Positions 53,042 through 61,941 of a DNA stretch of 64,000 nucleotides are shown piece after piece. The stretch covers positions 1 through 64,000 of the forward strand of contig CAYPBJ010000005.1 of assembly GCA_964408945.1 (NCBI GenBank), read 5' to 3'. The DNA is from VMCP01 sp964408945. Lineage in GTDB: Bacteria; Bacteroidota; Bacteroidia; NS11-12g; UBA955. The position numbers and the translations under genes were made by a program. Position 1 is the first letter of the stretch; every line of letters begins with the position of its first letter. The notes beneath the pieces were generated by a model. It saw nothing but the letters and a program-made list of their open reading frames with translations, did not search any database and had not been told where the DNA came from.

Positions 53042-53072
53042 CAAAGGTAGGTTTTTGCATTTTTCGCAAAAA
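53042..53072 (-). promoter_or_regulatory. fmt promoter, likely leaderless
   Basis: On the minus strand TTTTTG, 17 nt, TACCTTTG (53049 to 53042), CACC, ATG (53037). Both elements are consensus. Confidence 0.7.
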
Positions 53073-53139
53073 CTTCTGACCCAAATTTAACGTCTATGTA
53101 GGTGATCTTATGTAAAGAAGTACGAAATTTGATTTTTTA

Positions 53140-56100
53140 ATGAATCTAAAAGGTTGGTATATATGGTTGTTAACATCATTGATTTCGGTCAATGTTTTTG
53201 CCATTGATGGTACCAACCCACAGTTTATTCCGAATAAAAACCAGTATTCTGATAATGTCATAGCAAAATTACCCTTGAATTTTGGACAATTATGGTTTAC
53301 TAAGTCGGGTATATGGATACAATTATTAAAAGAAGAAGAACTTGAAAGTCTGCATGATAAGACGGTTGATCATTTAAAGCTTAATTGTGATGTTGTTCAT
53401 TTGGATTTTTTTGGTGCGAATCTATCAAATTATCAATTTGAAGGAGATTCTTCCAATGAAATTTACAATTTCATCAAAGGTAGCAATCCTCAAAAATGGT
53501 CAACTGATATCAGAAAGCGAGAAATAATTCTTTTCAAAAATGTGTACGATGGGGTAGATCTTGAATTTAAATGCACCAATTCAGGGATTAAATACAATTG
53601 GTTAATCCATGATTCTAAAAAAATTAACTGGTTGGATCAAATTAAATATCAATTTGAAGGTGCCAATGTTCAAATGGTTCACTCGAAGAAATTGAAAATC
53701 AATTCCAATAACCATGAATTTTTTGAGAGTATACCCTTGGTTTATTTTATTGATGAAGATGGACAAAAAACAGTAGAACAACTTCATTACAGAATTGATA
53801 AAAATGTTATTTCTTATCATTGGGAAGGAACAGATGCTCAAAGTGAAGGATTAAATCCTGAAATTAATTCTATTTCAAACTCCGACTTGGTAATTGATCC
53901 GATTCTTGTTTTTAGTACTTATTCAGGTTCATTTGCCGATAATTTCGGTTGCACTGGTACATACGATGATTTAGGTAACGGATATTCAGGTGGAACAGTT
54001 TTTGATCTTGGATTACCTACTACTGCAGGGGCAATTCAACTTAATTTTGGTGGAGGTGAAGATGAGAATTTAGGTTATGGGGGAAGTAGAGACGGAGCAA
54101 TTTTAAAGTTTAATCAGAGTGGAAGTCAGCTTCTTTATTGCACCTATCTAGGTGGTTCTGGAAATGAGCAACCCCATAGTATGGTAGTTGATTCTTTGAA
54201 TAATTTGTTTATCATGGGTTCGACAACGAGTTTGGACTTTCCAATGATTACAACTCCAAAGCCTTATAACCACTTACCCAATACCGGATATGAATTTTTT
54301 GTGGTGAAATTGAATTCAACGGGTACTCAATTAAAGGGTTCTACTTTTGTGGGTGGATCTAAAATGGATGCCGTTGGTGCTGATCGATCCACTCAAGATG
54401 TAAACGATTTCCCACTTCTTTACAATTATGCCGATGAGTTTAGAGGTGAAATAATCACCGATAATAAGAATATCTACATTGGAGGATTTACCTATTCTTT
54501 AGATTTTCCAAATTCAGTTGAAACTTCACCAATTTCAGGTCCTAAAATGAGTGGGGTTGTATTTTCGTTAGATGGGAATTTATCTAATTTACGATGGTCA
54601 AGGCTCATTTATTCTGCTGATAACTCGTATACTGCTATTTATGGAATAGCATTAGGTGATTCTGGTGATATTTACGCAACTGGTGGAACAAACGGAAAGC
54701 AATTTTCTAATAAATATGGTGTAAAATGGATGAATAATTTCATTGGTGATGTTGATGGAATTATTTTACGATTAACCTCAAATACGGGTAGTTTACTCTC
54801 CGGAAGATATTACGGAACCAATTCCTATGATCAATCCTATTTTGTTCAAACCGATAATACGGGTAGACCTTATATATTTGGTCATACAGAAGCACCTTTG
54901 CCAGTAATCAATGCACGATATAATGACCCCAATAAAGGTCAATTCATCACACGTTTTAATAGATATCTCAATCAAGTTGAACTTCAAACCACTTTTGGTT
55001 CTAATTCCAATTTGCCAAATATTAGTCCATCTGCCTTTTTGATTGATCGTTGTGAACGAATTTTTATTTCAGGTTGGGGTGGGGCAACTAATAGTTCACT
55101 CTATGATGTTTTTACTGGGAACCCTAAGACACACCGGAATAAAGGCACTACTAGAAACCTTCCAATTACCGGTGATGCCTATCAAAGAACAACCGACGGA
55201 AGTGATTTTTATGTAGCTGTTTTTTCTAAAAACATGTATAACTTGGCTTATGCCACTTTTTTTGGTGGTATGACCTCTGGCTCAAAAGAAGCAGAAGAAC
55301 ACGTTGATGGAGGAACAAGTAGATTCGATAAAAAAGGAATTATTTATCAATCGGTTTGCGCGGGATGCAGAAGGAATGGCATTTATCCAACTACGCCAAA
55401 TGCATATTCTAGAATTAATAACAGTTCAAATTGCAACAATGCTCTGTTTAAAATTGATTTTGAGAATTTAAATAAAATTCCATCAATGAACGACACATTG
55501 GTGGAGGTAATTGCGACTCAACCCATTAACTTTACTATGTGGGCTTCTGATCCAGATGTATTTGATACATTGAGAATAAAGGCAAAATGGCTCAATAGAG
55601 CCGGAATGGTCGGTTCAGATACTGCAATGATAACTACTTACGAGGGTATTAATAGGGCAAGATTTAATTTGACTTGGAACACTCAATGCAGTAGTTTTTC
55701 AAAAGATACAGCTGTTCTACAACTCATGATTTTTGATTGTGGCTGCCCTGAAGCAGATACTATTTATAGACTTGTAAAAATAATAGTAAAAGAACCACCC
55801 ATTGTTATCCCCCCAGATGCCATTTGTGTGAGTTATGATCGCGTAAACAAGGAAATGAAAGTTGCTTGGCCCGCAACGATTGTTCCAACTTCATTTTTTA
55901 AATACTTCTTACTAGAAAAAACAGATCCACAAGGAAATATCTCAATTATAGATACAATTTGGAGCTCTACTGCAGGATCTTTTTTGGATGGTAATGTAGT
56001 GACTCCCAATCTGCAAAATTATTGCTATAAGATTATTGGAGTGAATATTTGCAATGTTAAAACCAATCCGTTAAGTAGTTGGTGTACTGTTAGAGAACTC

Positions 56101-56955
56101 AATACCCCAATTGACAATGTACACATGATTTCTGCATCGGTTTTTGAGGATTTTAGGGTTGATTTGCTTTGGGAAACTAGTAAAGAACCTGATTTCAAAG
56201 AATTTGAGGTCTACAAATATCCACGAGGGGCTAAACCGCAATACGTCACCCCCAATTTTATTACAACCGATACCTTTTTAAGTGATTCAATGGTGAAAGT
56301 GGATGATTATTCCTATTGCTATGAAATTATAGTGGTTGATAAATGCGGACACATTTCTAAGCCATCCAATGAGGGGTGTACCGTTGTAATTAATGGAAAT
56401 GCAACTGAGGCGCCAGATTATCATTTTGATTTGAATTGGTTGGATTATAAGGGTTGGGAGCTTGGTAGCAGTCAATGGATTCTTGAACGTAAATATGGGG
56501 GTAAACCTCTTTTTCAGCCTGTATATTCTGGAGCGCCTTCCATTTTCACTTTTAGAGACGCTGATTTAGACTATGATTGGGGCGGTTATTGGTATAGAGT
56601 AAAAGGAACTGAACAAGTCGCTTTTGGAAAAACCAACTACAACGCTACAACAGAAAGCAATTGGATTTATTTGATTCAGCCTCCTGAGGTTTGGGTACCT
56701 GATGCGTTTACTTTGAATCAAGACAATCTAAATGATGTTTGGGGTACGGTTCCAGTTTTTGCCCGTCAATATTCAATGAAGGTTTACAATAGATGGGGAC
56801 AAAAAATTTGGGAATCATCAAACAAGAAAACACAGTGGGATGGAACAGTTAATGGAAATCCTGCACCTGATGGAGTTTATGCCTGGCTATTGACCTTCGA
56901 TGGATGGAACGACAAAGAATATCAGAAAACAGGTACGGTACTAATATTGCATTAA
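53140..56955 (+). CDS. T9SS surface protein with DUF7948-like N-terminus and type B sorting domain
   Basis: A 1271-residue secreted protein. A signal peptide (about 1-21, cleavage after VFA) is followed by FIPNKNQYSDNVIAKL, typical of the DUF7948 N-terminal domain. A central region (about 250-760) has SBBP-like beta-propeller repeats such as KFNQSGSQLLYCTYLGGSGNE. Fibronectin-III-like segments (about 890-1180) follow. The last 90 residues are the type B sorting domain: VWVPDAFTLNQDNLNDVWG, VYNRWGQKIWES and PDGVYAWLL. It is probably exported by the T9SS and held at the cell surface. The ligand is unknown. Confidence 0.9.
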   Translation: MNLKGWYIWLLTSLISVNVFAIDGTNPQFIPNKNQYSDNVIAKLPLNFGQLWFTKSGIWIQLLKEEELESLHDKTVDHLKLNCDVVHLDFFGANLSNYQFEGDSSNEIYNFIKGSNPQKWSTDIRKREIILFKNVYDGVDLEFKCTNSGIKYNWLIHDSKKINWLDQIKYQFEGANVQMVHSKKLKINSNNHEFFESIPLVYFIDEDGQKTVEQLHYRIDKNVISYHWEGTDAQSEGLNPEINSISNSDLVIDPILVFSTYSGSFADNFGCTGTYDDLGNGYSGGTVFDLGLPTTAGAIQLNFGGGEDENLGYGGSRDGAILKFNQSGSQLLYCTYLGGSGNEQPHSMVVDSLNNLFIMGSTTSLDFPMITTPKPYNHLPNTGYEFFVVKLNSTGTQLKGSTFVGGSKMDAVGADRSTQDVNDFPLLYNYADEFRGEIITDNKNIYIGGFTYSLDFPNSVETSPISGPKMSGVVFSLDGNLSNLRWSRLIYSADNSYTAIYGIALGDSGDIYATGGTNGKQFSNKYGVKWMNNFIGDVDGIILRLTSNTGSLLSGRYYGTNSYDQSYFVQTDNTGRPYIFGHTEAPLPVINARYNDPNKGQFITRFNRYLNQVELQTTFGSNSNLPNISPSAFLIDRCERIFISGWGGATNSSLYDVFTGNPKTHRNKGTTRNLPITGDAYQRTTDGSDFYVAVFSKNMYNLAYATFFGGMTSGSKEAEEHVDGGTSRFDKKGIIYQSVCAGCRRNGIYPTTPNAYSRINNSSNCNNALFKIDFENLNKIPSMNDTLVEVIATQPINFTMWASDPDVFDTLRIKAKWLNRAGMVGSDTAMITTYEGINRARFNLTWNTQCSSFSKDTAVLQLMIFDCGCPEADTIYRLVKIIVKEPPIVIPPDAICVSYDRVNKEMKVAWPATIVPTSFFKYFLLEKTDPQGNISIIDTIWSSTAGSFLDGNVVTPNLQNYCYKIIGVNICNVKTNPLSSWCTVRELNTPIDNVHMISASVFEDFRVDLLWETSKEPDFKEFEVYKYPRGAKPQYVTPNFITTDTFLSDSMVKVDDYSYCYEIIVVDKCGHISKPSNEGCTVVINGNATEAPDYHFDLNWLDYKGWELGSSQWILERKYGGKPLFQPVYSGAPSIFTFRDADLDYDWGGYWYRVKGTEQVAFGKTNYNATTESNWIYLIQPPEVWVPDAFTLNQDNLNDVWGTVPVFARQYSMKVYNRWGQKIWESSNKKTQWDGTVNGNPAPDGVYAWLLTFDGWNDKEYQKTGTVLILH

Positions 56956-56966
56956 ACAGAATAATA

Positions 56967-57923
56967 TTAATGTTGTCTATCTAAGAGCCAATGGGCAAGA
57001 TCATCAAGTAGTTGAATGTTATAGCCTTTTTGTTTGAGTGTATTTAAAATCGATAAGGCGTTTTGATGATATTCATTGGCTTTAAGAATCAATTCTTGGT
57101 CAATTTGTTGGGATTTCCAGAATTCAATGGTTGGATTAACGCGCTCTTCAGGAGGCATTGAAAATAGAGTTTCTGTTTTTTCTGGAAAAAGATCATGAGA
57201 TTTGATTTTAAGCCAAGTGTTTTTACCCTCAATTATGTCTCCTCCTTCTTTCTTACCTGTTTTTGATCCGTCTCCAAATGCATCTAAATAATCATCCATT
57301 AACTGGAAAGACAATCCTATATTAATGGCGAAGTCATAAAATAGAGCACTGTCGTTAATATTTCCACCGCCAGAAAGGTATCCACATTCAAGGGAGCACC
57401 CCAAGAGAATGGCTGTTTTAAGCTTGATCATGTTCAAATAATCATCTTCGTGAACGGTGTTAGGAAGTTGAGCATAATCCATGTCAAGTTGCTGTCCTTC
57501 ACAAACACCAATGGCCGTTCGAGTGTAAATTTTAGCTATGATTTCTCTATTTGGACCTTCATAATTCAACAAATACTCAAAAGTTTTAACGAGCATGTTG
57601 TCACCAGAAAGTATAGCGGTTGGCTCATCCCATTTTTTGTGAACGGTGGGTTGCCCACGTCGAATATCTGCTTGATCCATGATGTCATCATGAATGAGAG
57701 AAAAGTTATGAAACAATTCAATGATATGCGCAATTTCTAGCCCATGATGAATTTCACCGTTTGCAATTTTGTTTCCAATGATTGCCAATAAAGGCCTTAC
57801 TCGCTTACCACCTAAGGATAGAATATAGTTCATCGAGTCATACAGGTTCGAGGGCTTACCGGTGAACGGGTGGGATGCAAGGTGTTTTTCGTATTCTTTT
57901 TGTAAATCAGTGAGGTTCATCAT
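56967..57923 (-). CDS. Short-chain polyprenyl diphosphate synthase
   Basis: A trans-isoprenyl diphosphate synthase of about 318 residues, probably producing farnesyl or geranylgeranyl diphosphate. Motifs: GGKRVRPLL, first Asp-rich motif DDIMDQADIRRG (about 79-90), GEPTAILSGD-like region (EPTAILSGDNML), and the second Asp-rich motif DDYLD (about 210-214). The ATG at 57923 (or 57920) is chosen over a TTG at 57935. It begins 14 nt after the rnr stop, so the two are co-transcribed. Its product could feed carotenoid or quinone synthesis; the chain length is not certain. Confidence 0.9.
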   Translation of the reverse strand: MMNLTDLQKEYEKHLASHPFTGKPSNLYDSMNYILSLGGKRVRPLLAIIGNKIANGEIHHGLEIAHIIELFHNFSLIHDDIMDQADIRRGQPTVHKKWDEPTAILSGDNMLVKTFEYLLNYEGPNREIIAKIYTRTAIGVCEGQQLDMDYAQLPNTVHEDDYLNMIKLKTAILLGCSLECGYLSGGGNINDSALFYDFAINIGLSFQLMDDYLDAFGDGSKTGKKEGGDIIEGKNTWLKIKSHDLFPEKTETLFSMPPEERVNPTIEFWKSQQIDQELILKANEYHQNALSILNTLKQKGYNIQLLDDLAHWLLDRQH

Positions 57924-57937
57924 CAGAATTAACAATT

Positions 57938-60040
57938 TTAATCAATTAAAGTTAAATCAATATTTCTTGCAAGCAAATTGGCTTTTTTTACCTTTACCGA
58001 AATGATATCACCAAGTCGATATTCTCTTTTGGTTCGTCTTCCTACTACTTTTCGTTGATCTTCAACGAAATAGAATTGGTCTTTTCTAATGTCTGTAAGT
58101 CGAATCAAGCCTTCGGCGTGGTAATCTAATATTGTGGCGTAAATTCCCCATTCGGTTACGCCAGTGACTCGCGCTTCAAAGATTTCTCCTTCATGCAGCT
58201 TCATTAACTCAGCTAATTTGTACTTGATACTGGCTCTTTCGGCATCGGAAGCTTTTTGCTCCATGTTACTTGAATGCTTGGCTAATTCTTCAATATTTGC
58301 GGAATTATAAGTGCTGGGTTTAGCATTTAATAAATCAAAAAGAATTCGGTGTGCCAATAGGTCAGGGTAACGGCGAATAGGTGAGGTAAAATGGGTGTAA
58401 TAGGCAAATGCCAATCCAAAATGAGATGTTTTTTGTCCGGTATAAACAGCTTTTGCCATTGTTCTTATGGACATTTGCTGTAGTAAGTCAGCTTCTGGTT
58501 TTCCTGCTGATCTTTCTAATAAACTATTGAAAGACTTCCTTAAGACTTTTTCGTTTTCAATTTGAATAGGATAACCCATCAATTTGCAAAACTTTGCGAA
58601 ATCTAGGAGTTTTTCTTGTGGGGGTTCATCGTGGGTTCTGTAGATGAACGGAGGCGGAGGTGTTGAATGTTGATGAACATGAACAGCAACAGTTTGATTG
58701 GCAAGCAACATGAAGGTTTCAATCATTTTGTGTGCTTCAAAACGCACCTTTTCTTTTACTTTGGTTGGCAAACCTTTCTCATCTAGTTCAAATCTGAGTT
58801 CCTTGCTTTCAAATCGAAGAGCACCGCGGTCAAAACGTATTTTTTCAAAATGTTGAGCGATGGTGTTCAGAGTGATCAATTCCTTTCCAAAATCGCCTTC
58901 GCCAGAAATGATGCCTATTTGTGCTTGTTCATAGGAAAAGCGTTTATTGCTGTGAATGACCCCTTTTCCAATCCAATGGTTGATGATTTTATATTCCTTA
59001 TCAAGAGTCAAAACCACCGAGAAACAGAGTCTATCTTCATTAGGTCGTAATGAACATAGATTATTGCTTAGTTTTTCCGGCAACATTGGTATGGTTCTGT
59101 CTACCAAATAAACGGATGTTGCCCGTTGAATTGCTTCTTGATCAAGTGCGGTGCCTTCCTTCACGTAATGACTAACATCTGCAATGTGAATTCCAACCTC
59201 AAATTCATTTTTATCATTTATTTCGAGGGATATTGCATCGTCAAAATCTTTGGCATCTTCGGGGTCTATAGTGAATGTTGTGATTGACCGAAAGTCTCTT
59301 CTTTGTTTTATTTCAGCTGCGTCAATGGATTCAGAAATGGCTTCTGACTCAGCTAAAACATCCTCCGGGAACCGGGTGGAAAAACCAAATTCAGCGACAA
59401 TGGCGTGCATTTCAGTGTCATGCGCACCGGGTTTACCAAAAACGTCAATGATTCTTCCTATGGGAAATCTGCTGTTTTCTGGAAAGTCGTAAACTTCAAC
59501 CTGCGCTTTGCAACCATCGAATTTATCTGAAGGTGATTCGGTGATTTTAATGTCTTTGTAACCACTTTTCCCTGTGAGTAAAAATGCGTTTCCATTGTAA
59601 ATATCTAGGACACCAATGACCTTTCTTGGAGTGCGGGAAATTAACTTCGGGGGCGAAAATGCAGATCGTTTGCCTTGTTTGAGGAATTCCAATTCAAGGA
59701 TATCTTCGGGGAGAAATCGTTGCAAAAGACTGGATGGAACTCTAATAATTTCATCGGTTTCAGTATTTTTTAGCAACAATTCACCGGCGTAATTATTGAT
59801 TACTTTAGCCTGAATGGATTGGCTTTTTTGAGCTTTTTGGAATTGACCTTTGGTGGGTTGGCGAACCAATCCTTTTTGAACCAAGCTGAGGAGTGAATGA
59901 TAAATGGTGTCTTTTTTAAGTCCAGCTTCTCTGGGGATTCTTAAAAAAACTTGTTGTGCATTAAGACTGCCTTTTTTATGGTCTTCCAGAATGGCTAAAA
60001 TGACTTTTTCAGCCAAGGAAAGTTTTTGATTCTTTTTCAA
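57938..60040 (-). CDS. rnr: Ribonuclease R
   Basis: A 700-residue 3'-5' exoribonuclease. The N-terminal winged-helix region (1-65) precedes two cold-shock domains, the RNB catalytic domain with TIDPEDAKDFDDAIS (257-271) holding the metal aspartates, YPDLLAHR and a C-terminal S1 domain (GEIFEARVTGVTEWGIYA). It degrades structured RNA. It starts 4 nt after the MFS gene. Confidence 0.96.
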   Translation of the reverse strand: MKKNQKLSLAEKVILAILEDHKKGSLNAQQVFLRIPREAGLKKDTIYHSLLSLVQKGLVRQPTKGQFQKAQKSQSIQAKVINNYAGELLLKNTETDEIIRVPSSLLQRFLPEDILELEFLKQGKRSAFSPPKLISRTPRKVIGVLDIYNGNAFLLTGKSGYKDIKITESPSDKFDGCKAQVEVYDFPENSRFPIGRIIDVFGKPGAHDTEMHAIVAEFGFSTRFPEDVLAESEAISESIDAAEIKQRRDFRSITTFTIDPEDAKDFDDAISLEINDKNEFEVGIHIADVSHYVKEGTALDQEAIQRATSVYLVDRTIPMLPEKLSNNLCSLRPNEDRLCFSVVLTLDKEYKIINHWIGKGVIHSNKRFSYEQAQIGIISGEGDFGKELITLNTIAQHFEKIRFDRGALRFESKELRFELDEKGLPTKVKEKVRFEAHKMIETFMLLANQTVAVHVHQHSTPPPPFIYRTHDEPPQEKLLDFAKFCKLMGYPIQIENEKVLRKSFNSLLERSAGKPEADLLQQMSIRTMAKAVYTGQKTSHFGLAFAYYTHFTSPIRRYPDLLAHRILFDLLNAKPSTYNSANIEELAKHSSNMEQKASDAERASIKYKLAELMKLHEGEIFEARVTGVTEWGIYATILDYHAEGLIRLTDIRKDQFYFVEDQRKVVGRRTKREYRLGDIISVKVKKANLLARNIDLTLID

Positions 60041-60044
60041 TGAT

Positions 60045-61337
60045 TTAGGATTCGTAATAATCTAGATCCTTGTGGAAGGATTCTTCGACCCGCAAAGTTC
60101 CCCAAATTGCTATGACTAAACAAATTATTCCGACCAAATAAGCAGAATGTAAGGTGTAATGGGTAGAAACCGACTTTAATGCAGATTCAAAGTATTCATA
60201 TCCCCAGGTAATCAAAAGCACGCCGCCGCGCACAAAATTGGGAACGGTTGCAGAAACGGTACTTCTGATATTGGTGCCAAATTGTTCGCTGGCATTGGTT
60301 ACAAATAAGGCCCAATAGCCGGTTGCCATGCCTAATAAGGTGGCTAAAATGCGATAGTAATTTGCAGAGCCAACAGGGCCGTAAAGATAAAGAGTCATCA
60401 CAAAGAAGATTGAGATGAGATTAAATAGAATGACTTTTTTCCTGCTTTGAAACCATTGAGATAATATCCCTGACAATAAGTCGCCAGATGATAATCCGAC
60501 ATAACTCCACAATACCATTTCTTTTGTGGAAACTTCTAACATGATGTTAGGGTTGCCTGTAATTTCTGGAAGGAATCTATGTGCAAGGGCAATAAGAATT
60601 CCAACTACAAACCAAACGGGTAGACCAATTACAATGCAGGCAAGGTACTTTAAAAACGTATCTCGGGTTTTAAACAAGCTAAAAAAATTACCTTTTTTTA
60701 CCTGAGCATCCTGCATTTGAGAGAACATATTTGATTCAAAAGTACCAGCTCTTAAAGCCAGTAATACCAATCCCAATGCACCACCCACTATATAAGCTAC
60801 TTGCCAATTAGCTAAAGGTCTACCTATAATGGACGTGATAAAATCACCAATTATTTCACCTTTGTCTGCAACTAGAAAAGCAGCAACGGCACCTAAAGCA
60901 CCAAAAGTCACAATGATCATGGTTCCTACGCCTCGTTTTTTAATGGGCATTAATTCGGCAACCAACGTTATAGCGGCACCCAACTCACCTGCAAGACCTA
61001 AGCCCGCAATGAATCTCCATATTTTGTAGGCCTCTAAGGTGGTTACAAATGCATTGGCAATATTTGCAATACTGTAAATAAGGATACTTCCAAAAAGCAC
61101 GCTTACTCGTCCTTTTTTGTCGCCCCAAATCCCCCAAATTAATCCGCCAATAAGCATTCCTGCCATTTGCCATCTGAAAAGAACGGTTTCATTGGTTAAG
61201 AAATCAATACTTAGCGCATCGAGACTTTCCTTTTTAATGATATTGAATAATATCAAATCGTAAATATCAACAAAATAGCCCAGTGAGGCTACAATAATGA
61301 GTAAAGCAATGTTCTTTTTTGGTCTGTCTTTTGACAT
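60045..61337 (-). CDS. MFS transporter (metabolite:H+ symporter-like)
   Basis: A 430-residue protein with 12 predicted membrane helices. The inter-helix motif WGIWGDKKGRVSVLFGS is of the MFS type, and GLAGELGAAITLVAELMPIKKRG resembles helix 4 and the following loop of the sugar and organic-acid symporters. The ATG at 61337 (MSKDRPKKNIALL) is chosen over a TTG at 61346. The substrate is unknown. It is followed 4 nt later by rnr. Confidence 0.88.
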   Translation of the reverse strand: MSKDRPKKNIALLIIVASLGYFVDIYDLILFNIIKKESLDALSIDFLTNETVLFRWQMAGMLIGGLIWGIWGDKKGRVSVLFGSILIYSIANIANAFVTTLEAYKIWRFIAGLGLAGELGAAITLVAELMPIKKRGVGTMIIVTFGALGAVAAFLVADKGEIIGDFITSIIGRPLANWQVAYIVGGALGLVLLALRAGTFESNMFSQMQDAQVKKGNFFSLFKTRDTFLKYLACIVIGLPVWFVVGILIALAHRFLPEITGNPNIMLEVSTKEMVLWSYVGLSSGDLLSGILSQWFQSRKKVILFNLISIFFVMTLYLYGPVGSANYYRILATLLGMATGYWALFVTNASEQFGTNIRSTVSATVPNFVRGGVLLITWGYEYFESALKSVSTHYTLHSAYLVGIICLVIAIWGTLRVEESFHKDLDYYES

Positions 61338-61368
61338 GTTCGGCAAGATACGAATTATGAAGGTAATC

Positions 61369-61857
61369 CTATAATTTAGGATCTAGTGAACCAATATTTT
61401 GACAGAATTTTTCTAAATAATGCTGATCGGTTTGGTCAAATTCAGAGAAATTCACGGAGTCAATATCTAAAACGGCCCAAATATCTCCAGCATTATTAAA
61501 AATGGGAACTACTATTTCAGAGTTTGATGCCGAGCTGCAAGCAATGTGCCCGGGAAATTCGTGAACATTGGGCACCAATTGGGTGCATTTTTGTTTCCAA
61601 GCCGTTCCGCACACCCCTTTCCCAAATTCAATTCTGGTACATGCATTGGTTCCTTGAAAAGGCCCCAAGACGAGTTCTCCGTCAACAACCATGTAAATCC
61701 CTGTCCACCAATGGTTAAATAATTCATTAATCAAAGCCATCGCATTGCTTAAATTAGAGAACCATGGTGCCTTAGAATCTAAAAAATGAGGCCAATTATT
61801 CAATAGCCATTGATATTTTTCTTCTTTGGTTAACCCTTCAACAGAAAACTCATTCAT
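61369..61857 (-). CDS. GAF-domain free methionine-(R)-sulfoxide reductase
   Basis: A 162-residue single GAF domain of the fRMsr type, which reduces free methionine-R-sulfoxide. The three family cysteines are present: in NACTRIEFGKGVCGTAW (two) and HIACSSAS (one), with SEIVVPIF and AVLDIDS following. It lies 31 nt before the MFS gene on the same strand. Confidence 0.9.
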   Translation of the reverse strand: MNEFSVEGLTKEEKYQWLLNNWPHFLDSKAPWFSNLSNAMALINELFNHWWTGIYMVVDGELVLGPFQGTNACTRIEFGKGVCGTAWKQKCTQLVPNVHEFPGHIACSSASNSEIVVPIFNNAGDIWAVLDIDSVNFSEFDQTDQHYLEKFCQNIGSLDPKL

Positions 61858-61941
61858 GATGTGTCGAAATTAATTGATTTTTATCAGTGTTTATCCCGTA
61901 AATTATAGGTAAATTGCGTGTTTATTTGATTTATTTTGGGA

